A stretch of 60,371 bases of DNA from SLRI01 sp964576715 (lineage in GTDB: Bacteria; Pseudomonadota; Alphaproteobacteria; Geminicoccales; Geminicoccaceae), in assembly GCA_964576715.1 (NCBI GenBank), contig CAZNWE010000016.1, positions 1-60,371 on the forward strand, written 5' to 3'. The position numbers and the translations under genes were made by a program. The notes under the pieces were generated by a model that worked only from the letters and a program-made list of their open reading frames with translations, was not told where the DNA came from and ran no database searches. This document shows positions 1 to 7,756 of the stretch, piece after piece. The stretch's first letter is position 1. Every line of letters starts with the position of its first letter.

Positions 1-100
1 ATTCTAGATGAGAATCCCGAATTTTCTCTTAACACATCAAAAATTTGTGAAATATGGCTACCCGATTACGCGGGCCACGCACCCCCCTTCGAGAAAAACC

Positions 101-130
101 GTTGGGTCGCGGGGAAGATCATCTCCCCCG
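101..130. repeat. Palindromic intergenic repeat, copy 1
   Basis: This 30-base element matches positions 2259-2288 at 27 of 30 bases. Its core, 111-129, is a near-palindrome: GGGGAAGAT, a central C, then ATCTCCCCC, with one base off perfect symmetry. It follows an A-rich stretch and precedes a pyrimidine-rich tract ending in CTCGCCCG, and copy 2 has the same surroundings. It lies downstream of the Uma2-type gene, so it may be a mobile palindromic unit or a transcript-end structure. No family is recognised. Confidence 0.6.
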
Positions 131-162
131 CCTTCCTTCCTTCTCGCCCGCCCCGGGGAGGG

Positions 163-921
163 CTAAAGCTCCAATCCCTCGTGAAGCTGGCCGATATCCA
201 GCTCGATGGCGAGAGCTTCGAGCCGCAACAGGGCAGGGGCCTCGACAATCGTGAGTTCCCAACCGCCACCATCCTGGCGCGAGAAGAGCTCTACCTGTGC
301 CCGGTCCTGCCAGACCAGCAGATAATGCGCGAGGCTGGGCAATTGTTGACCGAGGGTTGTCAGGGTGAGGGTAGACGAGGAAGGCCCAGATCCATGAGAA
401 TGCGCGAGGCGCGCGGAGCCTACAGAGGTAGGTGAGCACGGCGTCGCCTCATGCAGGTCGACCGACCGATAGGCGCCAGGAAGGTTCGAAGCCTGACGAA
501 GTATACGCTCACCCGGGCAGCCCGAGAGCCACTTCGTGCTGCGGTCGTGATCTGCCGTACTCCGCGACAGTACCTCAGCGATCAGACGCGGCTCGTGCAC
601 GCTGTCGTCTGTCACCACCACCGGCGCGCACGTCACCAGAACATCCGGATAAAGACTCGCTGAGGCCGTGACCACCTTCGCGCCACCGACGAGCACCCGG
701 CAGTCGTGCCTCAAGTAGCGCGAAGCGCGGTAGGCTTCAGGAGACGCCTTTACGAGGCCGCGTAGCGCAGCGAAAATGTTACCTTTGACGATTGTATGCG
801 CCAACGTGCCGCCGGTCATCATTCGGACGACGCCATCGACCAGCTCGTACCGCTCCGCCTGCTCCCGCTCCCACTCCAGGAACTCGTCCACCGTCCAAGG
901 CCTCGGCAACGCACTGGCCAT
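163..921 (-). CDS. Uma2-family (DUF820) putative endonuclease with aberrant internal block
   Basis: The N-terminal half reads as a Uma2/DUF820 protein: WTVDEFLEWE, a YELVDGVV motif, a YPDVLVTC strand and an IAEVLSRST segment, all typical of this PD-(D/E)XK-like fold. The C-terminal part (QLPSLAHYLLVWQDRAQVEL) is also typical. Between them, roughly bases 346-528, lie about 61 in-frame codons with no resemblance to the family, where normal members have a continuous helix. The ATG at 921 is chosen because AGAGGGG lies just upstream and residues before it are non-conserved. The inserted block may inactivate the protein, so this may be a pseudogene that kept its frame. Uma2 proteins are often strain-variable genes of unclear function. 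Confidence 0.65.
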   Translation of the reverse strand: MASALPRPWTVDEFLEWEREQAERYELVDGVVRMMTGGTLAHTIVKGNIFAALRGLVKASPEAYRASRYLRHDCRVLVGGAKVVTASASLYPDVLVTCAPVVVTDDSVHEPRLIAEVLSRSTADHDRSTKWLSGCPGERILRQASNLPGAYRSVDLHEATPCSPTSVGSARLAHSHGSGPSSSTLTLTTLGQQLPSLAHYLLVWQDRAQVELFSRQDGGGWELTIVEAPALLRLEALAIELDIGQLHEGLEL

Positions 922-1466
922 AGCAACCCCTCTGCCTGCCCCTGCCGATCGGAGCCTAACACGGCAGCCCATCATCCCCGAACACCAAATCCCCGTCTCC
1001 GCACGACCCCGCCGCCGACCAACCGCTTCAGACCCTACCATTCCTCGCCCATCAATCCCCACCACTCTCCCGCCCACCACTCCAAAACCATCCCACCCCC
1101 TCTACCCGGGCGAGTCCTGTTCCACCATTCGGCAGATTGAATGACGAGTCCGAACTTTCGGTTAAGTTGCGAAATTGACGACCTTTTTCTTCAAGTCTGC
1201 CGGATCGGATAGGGTCATACGACAGCGCAACACGACCGACGGCGCGACCGCGGCACCACGCTCCAGGGAGCCACGAAACAGGCAAAGCGCGACGGAAAGA
1301 GGCCCGCAGCGCCGATCAGAAAGGAGCGTCGCTCACTCCGGCCAGGCGGTCGCGATTGCTGGTCGCAGACGAGGAAGGCAAAGCGATCGGCGCGCAGCGT
1401 GGTGGACCTGCGTGAGCACCGATCGCCTGCGGCCTGACGACGTATCCGGCCAGCAAGCGGGTCCGC
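922..1466. other. Gene-poor stretch between Uma2-type gene and coiled-coil gene
   Basis: No coding frame here shows family resemblance or a good ribosome-binding site. Around 950-1110 the plus strand is unusually rich in C and poor in G (runs of CCCC, CCACC, CCGCC), unlike the codon-structured DNA elsewhere. No RNA gene, terminator or clear promoter was seen. Confidence 0.5.
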
Positions 1467-1937
1467 CTACCGCCAGGCTGCTTTCGGCAGGAATTCGTTC
1501 AGCGGCAGGGCAGGGGGCTCGGGTGCCGTCGGCCGCGATGGGACGCCGGCCTTGCCGAGTGCCTGCATGAGCTTCGCCTGCAACTCGGCCCGCTGCTTAT
1601 CGAGATTCGCGAGCTCCTCGGTCAGCCGATCGCGCTGGCGCACGATCTCGCGGATTTCCCCGGCCATCGCCGCAATCGCTGCAGGATCGTCCGCCTTCGC
1701 CTCGCCGCCTTCCGCTGCGGGCGCATCCCGCTCGACCCCCGCCGCCCCGACCCCGGCTGAGCGGTCCGCCTCGTGGCGGGCGGCGTCCGCCTGTTGCGCC
1801 CGGGCGTCGAGCTCGGCGGCGCCCTCGCCATACGCCAGGCCCAGCTCGAGCAAATTCTTCCGTACCGGGCGCGTCACCCCGCCCGGCTTCGACGCCGCCC
1901 GTGGCCGCGTCGAGCCCGATTGCACCGTCACCGGCAT
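1467..1937 (-). CDS. Hypothetical coiled-coil protein
   Basis: Family not recognised. From the ATG at 1937 the product is 156 residues, with a basic, Ser/Thr/Pro-rich N-terminus, an Ala/Glu/Asp-rich middle, and a helical segment (GEIREIVRQRDRLTEELANL and following) with heptad-like spacing that looks like a coiled coil. This start is preferred because AAGGAGGTG, a near-perfect Shine-Dalgarno sequence, ends 3 bases before it. A longer frame opens at an ATG at 2009 behind GGGATAAG and would add 24 residues. No signal peptide or membrane segment is seen. The gene lies in the repeat-rich flank and may be accessory. Confidence 0.55.
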   Translation of the reverse strand: MPVTVQSGSTRPRAASKPGGVTRPVRKNLLELGLAYGEGAAELDARAQQADAARHEADRSAGVGAAGVERDAPAAEGGEAKADDPAAIAAMAGEIREIVRQRDRLTEELANLDKQRAELQAKLMQALGKAGVPSRPTAPEPPALPLNEFLPKAAWR

Positions 1938-2258
1938 CGCCACCTCCTTGGTAAACGGGTTGAAGTCCGCAGCGGCGACGACGGCCGGGAAGTACAACGA
2001 GTGGTCCATGCTCTTATCCCAAATGCGGGGTGCGATAGGGTGCCGGAAGGCGCGCCGCGCCTTCTAAAGCGGGTGAGCCAGGCTTGCCTGCCGCCCTCGC
2101 GCATCCCTATATAGGAAAATAAACGGATACCCAACACCAATCCGCGGCAAAATCGAAAAATCGGAGCCTATTTCGCTTTTATCTCGACCCATCACCGCAC
2201 CGGCACGCGCCCGCCCCGGAAAAACCGCCGGCCACCAGCCCCGCCAGCCGAAAAAAAC

Positions 2259-2288
2259 GATGGGGCGCGGGGAAGATCATCTTCCCCG
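2259..2288. repeat. Palindromic intergenic repeat, copy 2
   Basis: Second copy of the 30-base element at 101-130. Here the core (2269-2287) is a perfect palindrome: GGGGAAGAT, central C, ATCTTCCCC. It is again preceded by an A-run and followed by a T/C-rich tract and CTCGCCCG. It lies upstream of the coiled-coil gene and outside any supported gene. Confidence 0.6.
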
Positions 2289-2487
2289 ACTCTTTTTTCT
2301 CCCCGTTCTCTCGCCCGCTTGCCATCCGACCCAAAAAATCGATGTCCACTCGAAAAATGCCGAGCGGTTTTCATGGAAAGCCGTTGAAAAAAGCAAAAAA
2401 TGCGTCGCCGAGGGATCGTCGCCGCCGCGGCTCTCGATAACGAGTCTTTATGGATAACTGTTTGTGTACGGATGAGCCGCCGTGTCG

Positions 2488-2634
2488 TGCGCCGCTATAC
2501 GACACATCGGGTCTCGGCATGCGTCGCATAGCGGTGCATGATCTTGAGCGATGCGCCGCTATGCGGCACAATTTGTCATAATCTTAGCCGCTCCGTGCGC
2601 CATAAGGGTTCGTGATGGGTCGTATAGCGGCGCA
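2488..2634. repeat. Cluster of four related inverted/direct short repeats
   Basis: Four related units of about 16-20 bases occur in 150 bases. TGCGCCGCTATACGAC at 2488-2503 has its exact reverse complement at 2619-2634. Related units lie at 2521-2540 (GCGTCGCATAGCGGTGCATG) and 2551-2570 (ATGCGCCGCTATGCGGCACA, itself an imperfect palindrome). The AT-rich motif AATTTGTCATAATCTT directly follows the third unit at 2570-2585 and recurs at 38596-38611. The arrangement resembles a site-specific recombinase or transposon-end region, but no recombinase gene is visible. Confidence 0.6.
2570..2585 (+). repeat. 16-base motif shared with 38596-38611, copy 1
   Basis: AATTTGTCATAATCTT occurs here and, identically, at 38596-38611. 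It is markedly AT-rich for this genome. At both places it lies between short inverted-repeat arms in non-coding DNA, which suggests a common origin as a recombination site or element end. Confidence 0.6.
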
Positions 2635-2655
2635 TTTCGTCGTTTTGGCGACGAA

Positions 2656-2756
2656 GGAACCCGCGAACGAACCCACGCAACGACGAAGGAACCCCCGGAT
2701 TCGACGATCGAACCCGAGAAATCGACGAACCAACCCAGGAACCCGCGAACGAACCC
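2656..2756. repeat. Short direct repeats of GAACCC type
   Basis: GGAACCCGCGAACGAACCC is present exactly at 2656-2674 and 2738-2756. The DNA between is built from degenerate CGAACCC/GAAGGAACCC units, and a further partial copy (CGAACGAACCCG) lies near 2879. This is a low-complexity, slipped-strand-like array. It has no regular unit and no unique spacers, so it is not a CRISPR array. Confidence 0.6.
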
Positions 2757-2929
2757 GAGTGTACGAGGTGTCGCAGCAAACATGCAAAACCATCGCTAAA
2801 GCAATTAGTTATCGGTACTGGACCAGCGTGCGGTCGAACGTCGGTGGAAAGGGCGAATGGCGGTCGAGGTCGGGTCGGCGAACGAACCCGGACAGCCCTT
2901 GACGCCTGGGCGGTTCTGCGGCATTATTC

Positions 2930-4159
2930 CTATAAGAGTGCGCTTCGGTCGCTGTCGTCGCCGTGGTGCGGGCGGTCGCCGGTGCGGCGGCTCAGCGCGC
3001 GGCGACGAGGGGCCGAGTGGTCGCTGTCGTCGAGCTTGGCGAGGCGGTCGATCAGCCAGCCCTGGTAGTGGCGGATGTTCAGCTTCTGGCCGAGTTCGAG
3101 GGCCAGCTTGTCGTCGACCTGGGTGAGGATCAGGCGGTCCGGGTCGAGGCGGCGGAGGGCCTGGAGATGGTCCGGGCTGGCCAGCTGGGCGAGGCGGTTC
3201 TTGTCGAACGCGAGCTTGAGCCAGTCCGCCGGCAGGCGCTCGAGCCGCAGCAGCGGCAGGCTGTCGATGGCGATCCGGTCGATGGCGATCGCGAAGCCCG
3301 CCTCGTGCATCTCGGCCATCGCCCGGCCACCGGCGGCCGCATCCGCGAGCGCGTCCTGCCAGTGCAGTTCGATGGTCAGCCGTCGGCACTCCTGGTCGTC
3401 GAGGCATCTGAGCAGCCGGCGATACTCGTCCGTGGCCCAGGCGCCATGGCCGAGATTGAGCCCGATGCGCTGCCGCCGCCAGGGTCGATTGAGCAGCAGC
3501 GCCACCAGCATCAGGCGGTCGAGATGGCGGCAGAGCTCCGCGAACAGCGGTGCGCCCGTCTCGATCTCGACCTCGGGAAAGCAGGCGGCGGCGAGGTCGC
3601 CCAGGCTTGTGAACTGCTCGACATAGACCGCCTGCCAGCCAGCCCCGCGGGCGAAGACCGGCTGGCGGCGGACGAAGGGCTCGAGGTCGAGGCCGTCGAG
3701 GCGGCCCTCGATCAGCGCCAGCCTGGCTGGCGTGAGCGGCCCGGCGAGCGTCTCGGCCGGTGGCGGCGGACCCTTCGCGGTGACGTCGGCGAGGTCGTCG
3801 CGCAACAGCTGCAGGCGCTCGCGCAGTGCTGCATGCTGCTCGGGCAGCTGGTAGGTCTCGAGGATGGTCGACAGCGCCGTGCCGTCGCGCCAGGCTTCGG
3901 TCTCCAGCTCGAGCAGGCGGACCAGCGCGGCGTGGCTGGCGGCGTCGGCGGCGGCGAAGCAGAGCCGATGGCCGTCGAGCGCGATCAGCTCGGCCGCCCG
4001 CTCGCTCGCCAGCTCGCCGATGCTGTTGCGGAAATAATGGTAGCGGGCCGCACTCGCCATGATGTAGGGCGACCAGGCGAGGTGCACGAGGCTGACGGCG
4101 GTCCTGGTCTTGCGCCGGGCCAGCCGGCGGGTGTGCTGGATGAGATCGTCGATCTGCAT
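2930..4159 (-). CDS. Degenerate EAL-domain protein
   Basis: From the ATG at 4159 the protein has about 409 residues. The C-terminal 200 residues follow the EAL fold order: RRQPVFA at the first strand, IGLNLGH, LTIELHWQD, a GFAIAIDRI segment, LPADWLKLAFDK and a final NIRHYQGWLID. The EAL signature itself is absent (YVEQF stands at its place) and the usual metal-binding acidic residues are mostly replaced. It is therefore probably a non-catalytic sensor or scaffold rather than a cyclic-di-GMP phosphodiesterase. The N-terminal half is helical and unassigned. A GTG at 4228 would add 23 residues (AALCGRAARIVARR...). Start choice is uncertain because neither has a strong ribosome-binding site. It is divergent from the Ldh-family gene. 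Confidence 0.65.
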   Translation of the reverse strand: MQIDDLIQHTRRLARRKTRTAVSLVHLAWSPYIMASAARYHYFRNSIGELASERAAELIALDGHRLCFAAADAASHAALVRLLELETEAWRDGTALSTILETYQLPEQHAALRERLQLLRDDLADVTAKGPPPPAETLAGPLTPARLALIEGRLDGLDLEPFVRRQPVFARGAGWQAVYVEQFTSLGDLAAACFPEVEIETGAPLFAELCRHLDRLMLVALLLNRPWRRQRIGLNLGHGAWATDEYRRLLRCLDDQECRRLTIELHWQDALADAAAGGRAMAEMHEAGFAIAIDRIAIDSLPLLRLERLPADWLKLAFDKNRLAQLASPDHLQALRRLDPDRLILTQVDDKLALELGQKLNIRHYQGWLIDRLAKLDDSDHSAPRRRALSRRTGDRPHHGDDSDRSALL

Positions 4160-4284
4160 GCGGGTCGGCACTCGCTGGTCTGGCCGCCGGGCGACGATCC
4201 TCGCCGCCCGTCCGCACAGTGCTGCCACAGCGAGGTTAACGCGGCCTTAAGCCGGCGGCACAAAAGCGGGGAGGAACGATCGCG

Positions 4285-5343
4285 ATGACCGAGCAGCGCT
4301 GGGCGGCCGAGGCGCTCGTGGCGTTTGCCGAGCGGCTGCTCGACAGCGCCGGCTTCGATGCCGAGAAGGCGCAGGTTACCGCACGGCTCCTGGTCGAGGC
4401 CGATCTTTTGGGCCACACCACGCACGGGCTGCAGCTGCTCGCCGCCTATATCGGCGAGGCCGAGGCCGGGCGGATGGCGGTCAGCGGCGAGCCCCGGGTC
4501 GTCGCCGATCTGCCGGCGGCGCTGACCTGGGACGGCTGCCGGCTGCCCGGGGTCTGGCTGACCGACAAGGCGATGGGCGAGGCGATGGCTAGGGCCAGGA
4601 CCCAGGGTACGGCCGTGGTGGCGATCCGCCGCAGCCACCACATCGCCTGTCTCGCCGCCTTTCTCGGCCGCGCCACGGATGCCGGCATGATGGCGATCAT
4701 CACCTCGAGCGACCCGTCGGTCGCCTCGGTCGCCCCGTTCGGCGGCCGCGTGCCGGTCTACACGCCCAATCCCATCGCCGTCGGCATTCCAACGACCGGT
4801 GATCCGATTCTCGTCGACATCAGCGCCTCGATCACCACCAACGGCCTGTCCGGTCGCTATGCGGCGGAGGGCCGGCGGCTGCCGCATGCCTGGCTCCTCG
4901 ACGCCGCAGGGCACCCGACCGACGACCCGCAGGTCGTCGCCGGGACCGAGCCGCCCGGCTCGATCCTGCCGATCGGCGGCCTCGACCACGGCCACAAGGG
5001 CTATGGCCTGGGCTTGATGATCGAGGCCTTGACCCAGGGGCTCTCGGGCTTCGGTCGGGCGGAGACGCCCAGGGAATGGGGGGCCTCGGTCACCGTCCAG
5101 GTGATGGACCCGGCGGCCTTCGGCGGGCGCGCCGCCTTCACCCGCGAGACCGGCTGGCTGGCCGCTGCCTGCCGCGCGACCCCGCCGCGCCCGGGGGTCG
5201 AGCGGGTCCGCCTGCCGGGCGAGAGCGGCCTCGCTCGGAAGCGACAGGCCCTGGCCGACGGGCTGGCGCTCTATCCGGGCATCATGGCGAAGCTCGGCGA
5301 GCTGGCCGACCGCTACGGCATCGAGCCGCCGGCCGCGCTGTAG
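4285..5343 (+). CDS. Ldh-family (malate/L-lactate dehydrogenase type 2) oxidoreductase
   Basis: The 352-residue product has the whole LDH2/MDH2 (YlbC/YiaK-type) family layout: a helical N-terminus ending in LLGHTTHGLQLL, the RRSHHIACLAAF segment with the family's catalytic-type histidine, PFGGRVPVYTPNPIAVGIPT in the NAD(P)-binding part, and GGLDHGHKGYGLGLMIEALT. These enzymes reduce or oxidise 2-oxo/2-hydroxy acids or imines with NAD(P)H in the cytosol. The substrate cannot be read from sequence. The ATG at 4285 follows GGGGAGGA at good spacing. It appears monocistronic, with a divergent neighbour upstream and a convergent one downstream. Confidence 0.88.
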   Translation: MTEQRWAAEALVAFAERLLDSAGFDAEKAQVTARLLVEADLLGHTTHGLQLLAAYIGEAEAGRMAVSGEPRVVADLPAALTWDGCRLPGVWLTDKAMGEAMARARTQGTAVVAIRRSHHIACLAAFLGRATDAGMMAIITSSDPSVASVAPFGGRVPVYTPNPIAVGIPTTGDPILVDISASITTNGLSGRYAAEGRRLPHAWLLDAAGHPTDDPQVVAGTEPPGSILPIGGLDHGHKGYGLGLMIEALTQGLSGFGRAETPREWGASVTVQVMDPAAFGGRAAFTRETGWLAAACRATPPRPGVERVRLPGESGLARKRQALADGLALYPGIMAKLGELADRYGIEPPAAL

Positions 5344-5394
5344 TGGCCGGCGGCCGGCGAGCAGGACCGCTCGGGCGTTGCGCTGCTTTGGGCC

Positions 5395-6243
5395 TCAGGT
5401 GAGCAGACTGGCGAGCCCCCAGCCGGCGGCCAGCAGCAGGCCGGCGATCAACCCGAGCGGCACCAGCGGGTGGATGTTGTTGAGCAGCCGCGCGGCGTTG
5501 CAGATGAAGCCGACGACGTGCTGTGCCGGGGTCTTCGGGCTCTTGGAGTATTCCATCGCCGCCTTGACCACGTAGAAGACACCGGTGTTCGCCGCGAGCA
5601 ATGCCCGGGTCAGCCAGACGGCGTTCCTCGGCGCTACCAGGTAGTTGCACTTCAAGAGGATGCGCTGCTGGTCGTTCGGGTTGTACTCGCCCTCGACCCA
5701 GTGCAACTCCTTGTGGAAGTCGAGGAGGCCGAACTCGTAAGTGGTGAACGCCTTCTCGACCTGACTGTCGGCGAAGACCACCTTGTAGGTGGCATCCGAC
5801 TGCAGGTAGATCAGCGCCCGGACGACGGCCCCGACCGGCATAAAGCGGAGGTTGCCGTCGTAGTGCTTGTCGAACAGGCCCTGATCGCCGCCCCGGTCCT
5901 TGTTGTAGTGGGAGATGTAGAGCTCGTCGGTGTTCTGCATCGGGGTGATCACCGAATCGGCGGCGAACTGCTCGAGGATGCGGCAGCGGATGCTCTCGTG
6001 GTTGCGGATCAGGTCGATCTTCGCGGTGATCTCGGCCGGCAGAGTGCTGAGGTAGACGTGCTTCGACGGGCGGTCCTCGAGGTCGGCCGCGAAGGCGTTC
6101 TCGATCCAGCGGGTCAGCTCGTCGATCACCCGGCGTGCGGCCGGATCGTCGAAGCGCCCGATCTGCGCCTTGAAATGACGGGCGGCGGGGGCCTGTCGCC
6201 GCGGGTCGCTCTCGACGCCTGCAAGGTTTGCCGTATCGCTCAT
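5395..6243 (-). CDS. Possible Fe(II)/2-oxoglutarate-type oxygenase-like protein with C-terminal membrane anchor
   Basis: The 282-residue product is not firmly assigned. The middle holds an H-x-D motif (KHYDGNLRF, about residue 140), then beta-rich sequence, a distal His pair in LLDFHKELHWVEG, and after about 13 residues QRILLKCNYLV. This order fits the double-stranded beta-helix of non-haem iron dioxygenases (HxD...H...R/K). The last 60 residues carry two hydrophobic stretches, the final one (LVPLGLIAGLLLAAGWGLAS) a likely membrane anchor. The ATG at 6243 overlaps the upstream gene's stop (ATGA at 6243-6240), so the two are translationally coupled. Metal site and substrate are inference. It could also be a non-catalytic cupin-like protein. 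Confidence 0.6.
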   Translation of the reverse strand: MSDTANLAGVESDPRRQAPAARHFKAQIGRFDDPAARRVIDELTRWIENAFAADLEDRPSKHVYLSTLPAEITAKIDLIRNHESIRCRILEQFAADSVITPMQNTDELYISHYNKDRGGDQGLFDKHYDGNLRFMPVGAVVRALIYLQSDATYKVVFADSQVEKAFTTYEFGLLDFHKELHWVEGEYNPNDQQRILLKCNYLVAPRNAVWLTRALLAANTGVFYVVKAAMEYSKSPKTPAQHVVGFICNAARLLNNIHPLVPLGLIAGLLLAAGWGLASLLT

Positions 6244-7154
6244 CTCTGCACTGCTCCTTTGCACTCGGTCCCGGTCGTCGGCCAGGCGTAGGATCCGAGG
6301 AGAACCAAACCATAGGCCAGCATCGCCAGGGCGACCCCGGCGAAGAAGAGGACCCCGCCGACCGCGAGGCCGGCGAGGAGGCTGCCCGCGACCACGAGCC
6401 CGGCTCCGGCCGGCCAGGTCGTTAGCCGCCGATACCGGTCGAGGGCGGCGGGCACGGGCAATCGCCGCGGCCGTGCTTGCACCTCCATCACCAGGATGGC
6501 GAGGTTGAGGATCACGTGCGCCACCGCCAGCGGCCAGAAGGCCGCGCGGAACGGATCGTTGAGCATGGTCGCGGTGAATGCCACGGCGTTGCCGATGAGC
6601 ATCGGGTGCGCTAGCACCGAATAGGGAAAGGCCGTGATCCGCTTTGCCGGCACGGCGCCGAGTTCGTAGCCGTAATAGGTCCGCTCGGTGCCCAGCGCCG
6701 CCGCGGCTGAAAGGTTGATCCCGAGGCCGAGGGCGACCACGACGAGCGACAGGAGATCGAGTGGTGCGGTGAGATAGAGTGCGCCGAAGACCACGAGCGA
6801 CACCCCCTTCATCAGCATGGCGTCGCGCTCGAACACCGCGATCGGTACCGTCCGGAAGACGAAGGCCAAGGCATAGATCAGGTAGTGCCAAAAGCTGAGC
6901 AGCCAGACGACCACGAGCCAACGGCCGCCGAGCATGCCGATGCCGACGACCACGGCCAGGACCAGGGCCAGACTCACCGGTGTCGACGCATGCCCCGTCA
7001 GGGCCTCGCGTGTGGCCTGTCGCCATGCTTCGAAACGCGCCACTCCATTCGGCCTTTCGCTCGTGTTCGAAACGCTCGCGACTGCCACGCCCACCTCGCC
7101 GACCCCGCAGACCCGGCATGCCTCACCCAGCCGGCATGCCACCACGGCGGTCAT
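6240..7154 (-). CDS. Multi-pass membrane protein resembling phosphatidylethanolamine N-methyltransferases
   Basis: The product has up to 304 residues with about seven or eight hydrophobic segments. The best clue is the middle: ERTYYGYELGAVP, then RITAFPYSVLAHPMLIGN, which resembles the FPF-x-x-(L/I)-x-(N/H)-P-M motif of PEMT/ICMT-type lipid methyltransferases, followed by a paired-helix hairpin and MEVQARPR. That suggests SAM-dependent methylation of a membrane lipid or small hydrophobic substrate. Two more helices follow the core. The first 37 codons look poorly conserved, so the true start may be a GTG at 7043. The stop overlaps the start of the oxygenase-like gene, so the pair probably acts in one pathway. 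Confidence 0.6.
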   Translation of the reverse strand: MTAVVACRLGEACRVCGVGEVGVAVASVSNTSERPNGVARFEAWRQATREALTGHASTPVSLALVLAVVVGIGMLGGRWLVVVWLLSFWHYLIYALAFVFRTVPIAVFERDAMLMKGVSLVVFGALYLTAPLDLLSLVVVALGLGINLSAAAALGTERTYYGYELGAVPAKRITAFPYSVLAHPMLIGNAVAFTATMLNDPFRAAFWPLAVAHVILNLAILVMEVQARPRRLPVPAALDRYRRLTTWPAGAGLVVAGSLLAGLAVGGVLFFAGVALAMLAYGLVLLGSYAWPTTGTECKGAVQR

Positions 7155-7256
7155 TGACCACAGGAATGTTGCGGTCGCGTGACAATGCCGCGTGCCGACC
7201 GTGGCAGGTGGGTGTCAGAACGAGGAGAAACGCGCAACGCCGACGGCGACAGCCGG

Positions 7257-7745
7257 CTAGAGCGCGCGTTGCTCCACGGCGATATCGGGCGGCAGGTCGA
7301 GGCCGAACAGGATGCCGTAGCCGTCCGAGGTGCCCGACGCGACGCCGTTGACCTCTTGGACGAGTTGCTCGCGCAGCCGGAGCGGACGGTTTTGGGCATC
7401 GGCGGGCACGGTGGCGACGAAGGTCACCTTGTCCAGGACCTCGCCCGACGGGTCGGAGACGACGATGAAGTAGGGAATGGTCGTCCCCGGCGGGGCGTCG
7501 ACGACGAGGTCGATGCTCATGCTCAGGCTCAACTGGCCACCGTCATAGCTGCAGAGACCATCGATGTTCTCGAGGGTGACGCTGATCTCCTCGCCGTCCG
7601 CGCCCTCGCCGTATAGTCGGTCGAGGCCGTGGATGATGGCGCTGTCGGGGCAGACCGCCGCCACCGGCCGGTCGCCGCTGCAGGCCGGCAAGCCCGACAG
7701 GATGAACAGCAGGAGGCCGGCTGCGGCGGCGCGGCGGGACGGCAT
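7257..7745 (-). CDS. Putative exported lipoprotein
   Basis: The N-terminus has an arginine pair, a hydrophobic core (AAAAGLLLFILSGLPAC) and a Cys at a lipobox-like position (LPAC), so a lipid-anchored periplasmic or outer-membrane protein of about 162 residues is likely. The mature part starts CSGDRPVAAVCPD and is beta-rich, with a second Cys near DGLCSYDG. It resembles a lipoprotein type common in Rhodospirillales (CP-x-x-A-I at the start, SLSMSIDL in the middle, and a final strand FGLDLPPD) whose role is unknown. The ATG at 7745 is chosen to give the signal sequence. It lies 11 bases after the CDGSH gene and is probably co-transcribed. Confidence 0.7.
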   Translation of the reverse strand: MPSRRAAAAGLLLFILSGLPACSGDRPVAAVCPDSAIIHGLDRLYGEGADGEEISVTLENIDGLCSYDGGQLSLSMSIDLVVDAPPGTTIPYFIVVSDPSGEVLDKVTFVATVPADAQNRPLRLREQLVQEVNGVASGTSDGYGILFGLDLPPDIAVEQRAL

Positions 7746-7756
7746 GCCGGGTCCGC

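Noticed and set aside
484..500. GGTTCGAAGCC, like a tRNA T-arm
   Set aside because: No acceptor stem, anticodon arm or CCA context fits around it. No tRNA gene was recognised anywhere in the window.
2641..2760. Possible CRISPR array
   Set aside because: Repeats are degenerate GAACCC units without regular spacing, unique spacers or cas genes.
5395..7119. One 574-codon minus-strand frame joining two genes
   Set aside because: Only the last 282 residues look like protein. The upstream part is an out-of-frame reading of the PEMT-like gene, which has its own well-behaved frame and an ATGA junction.
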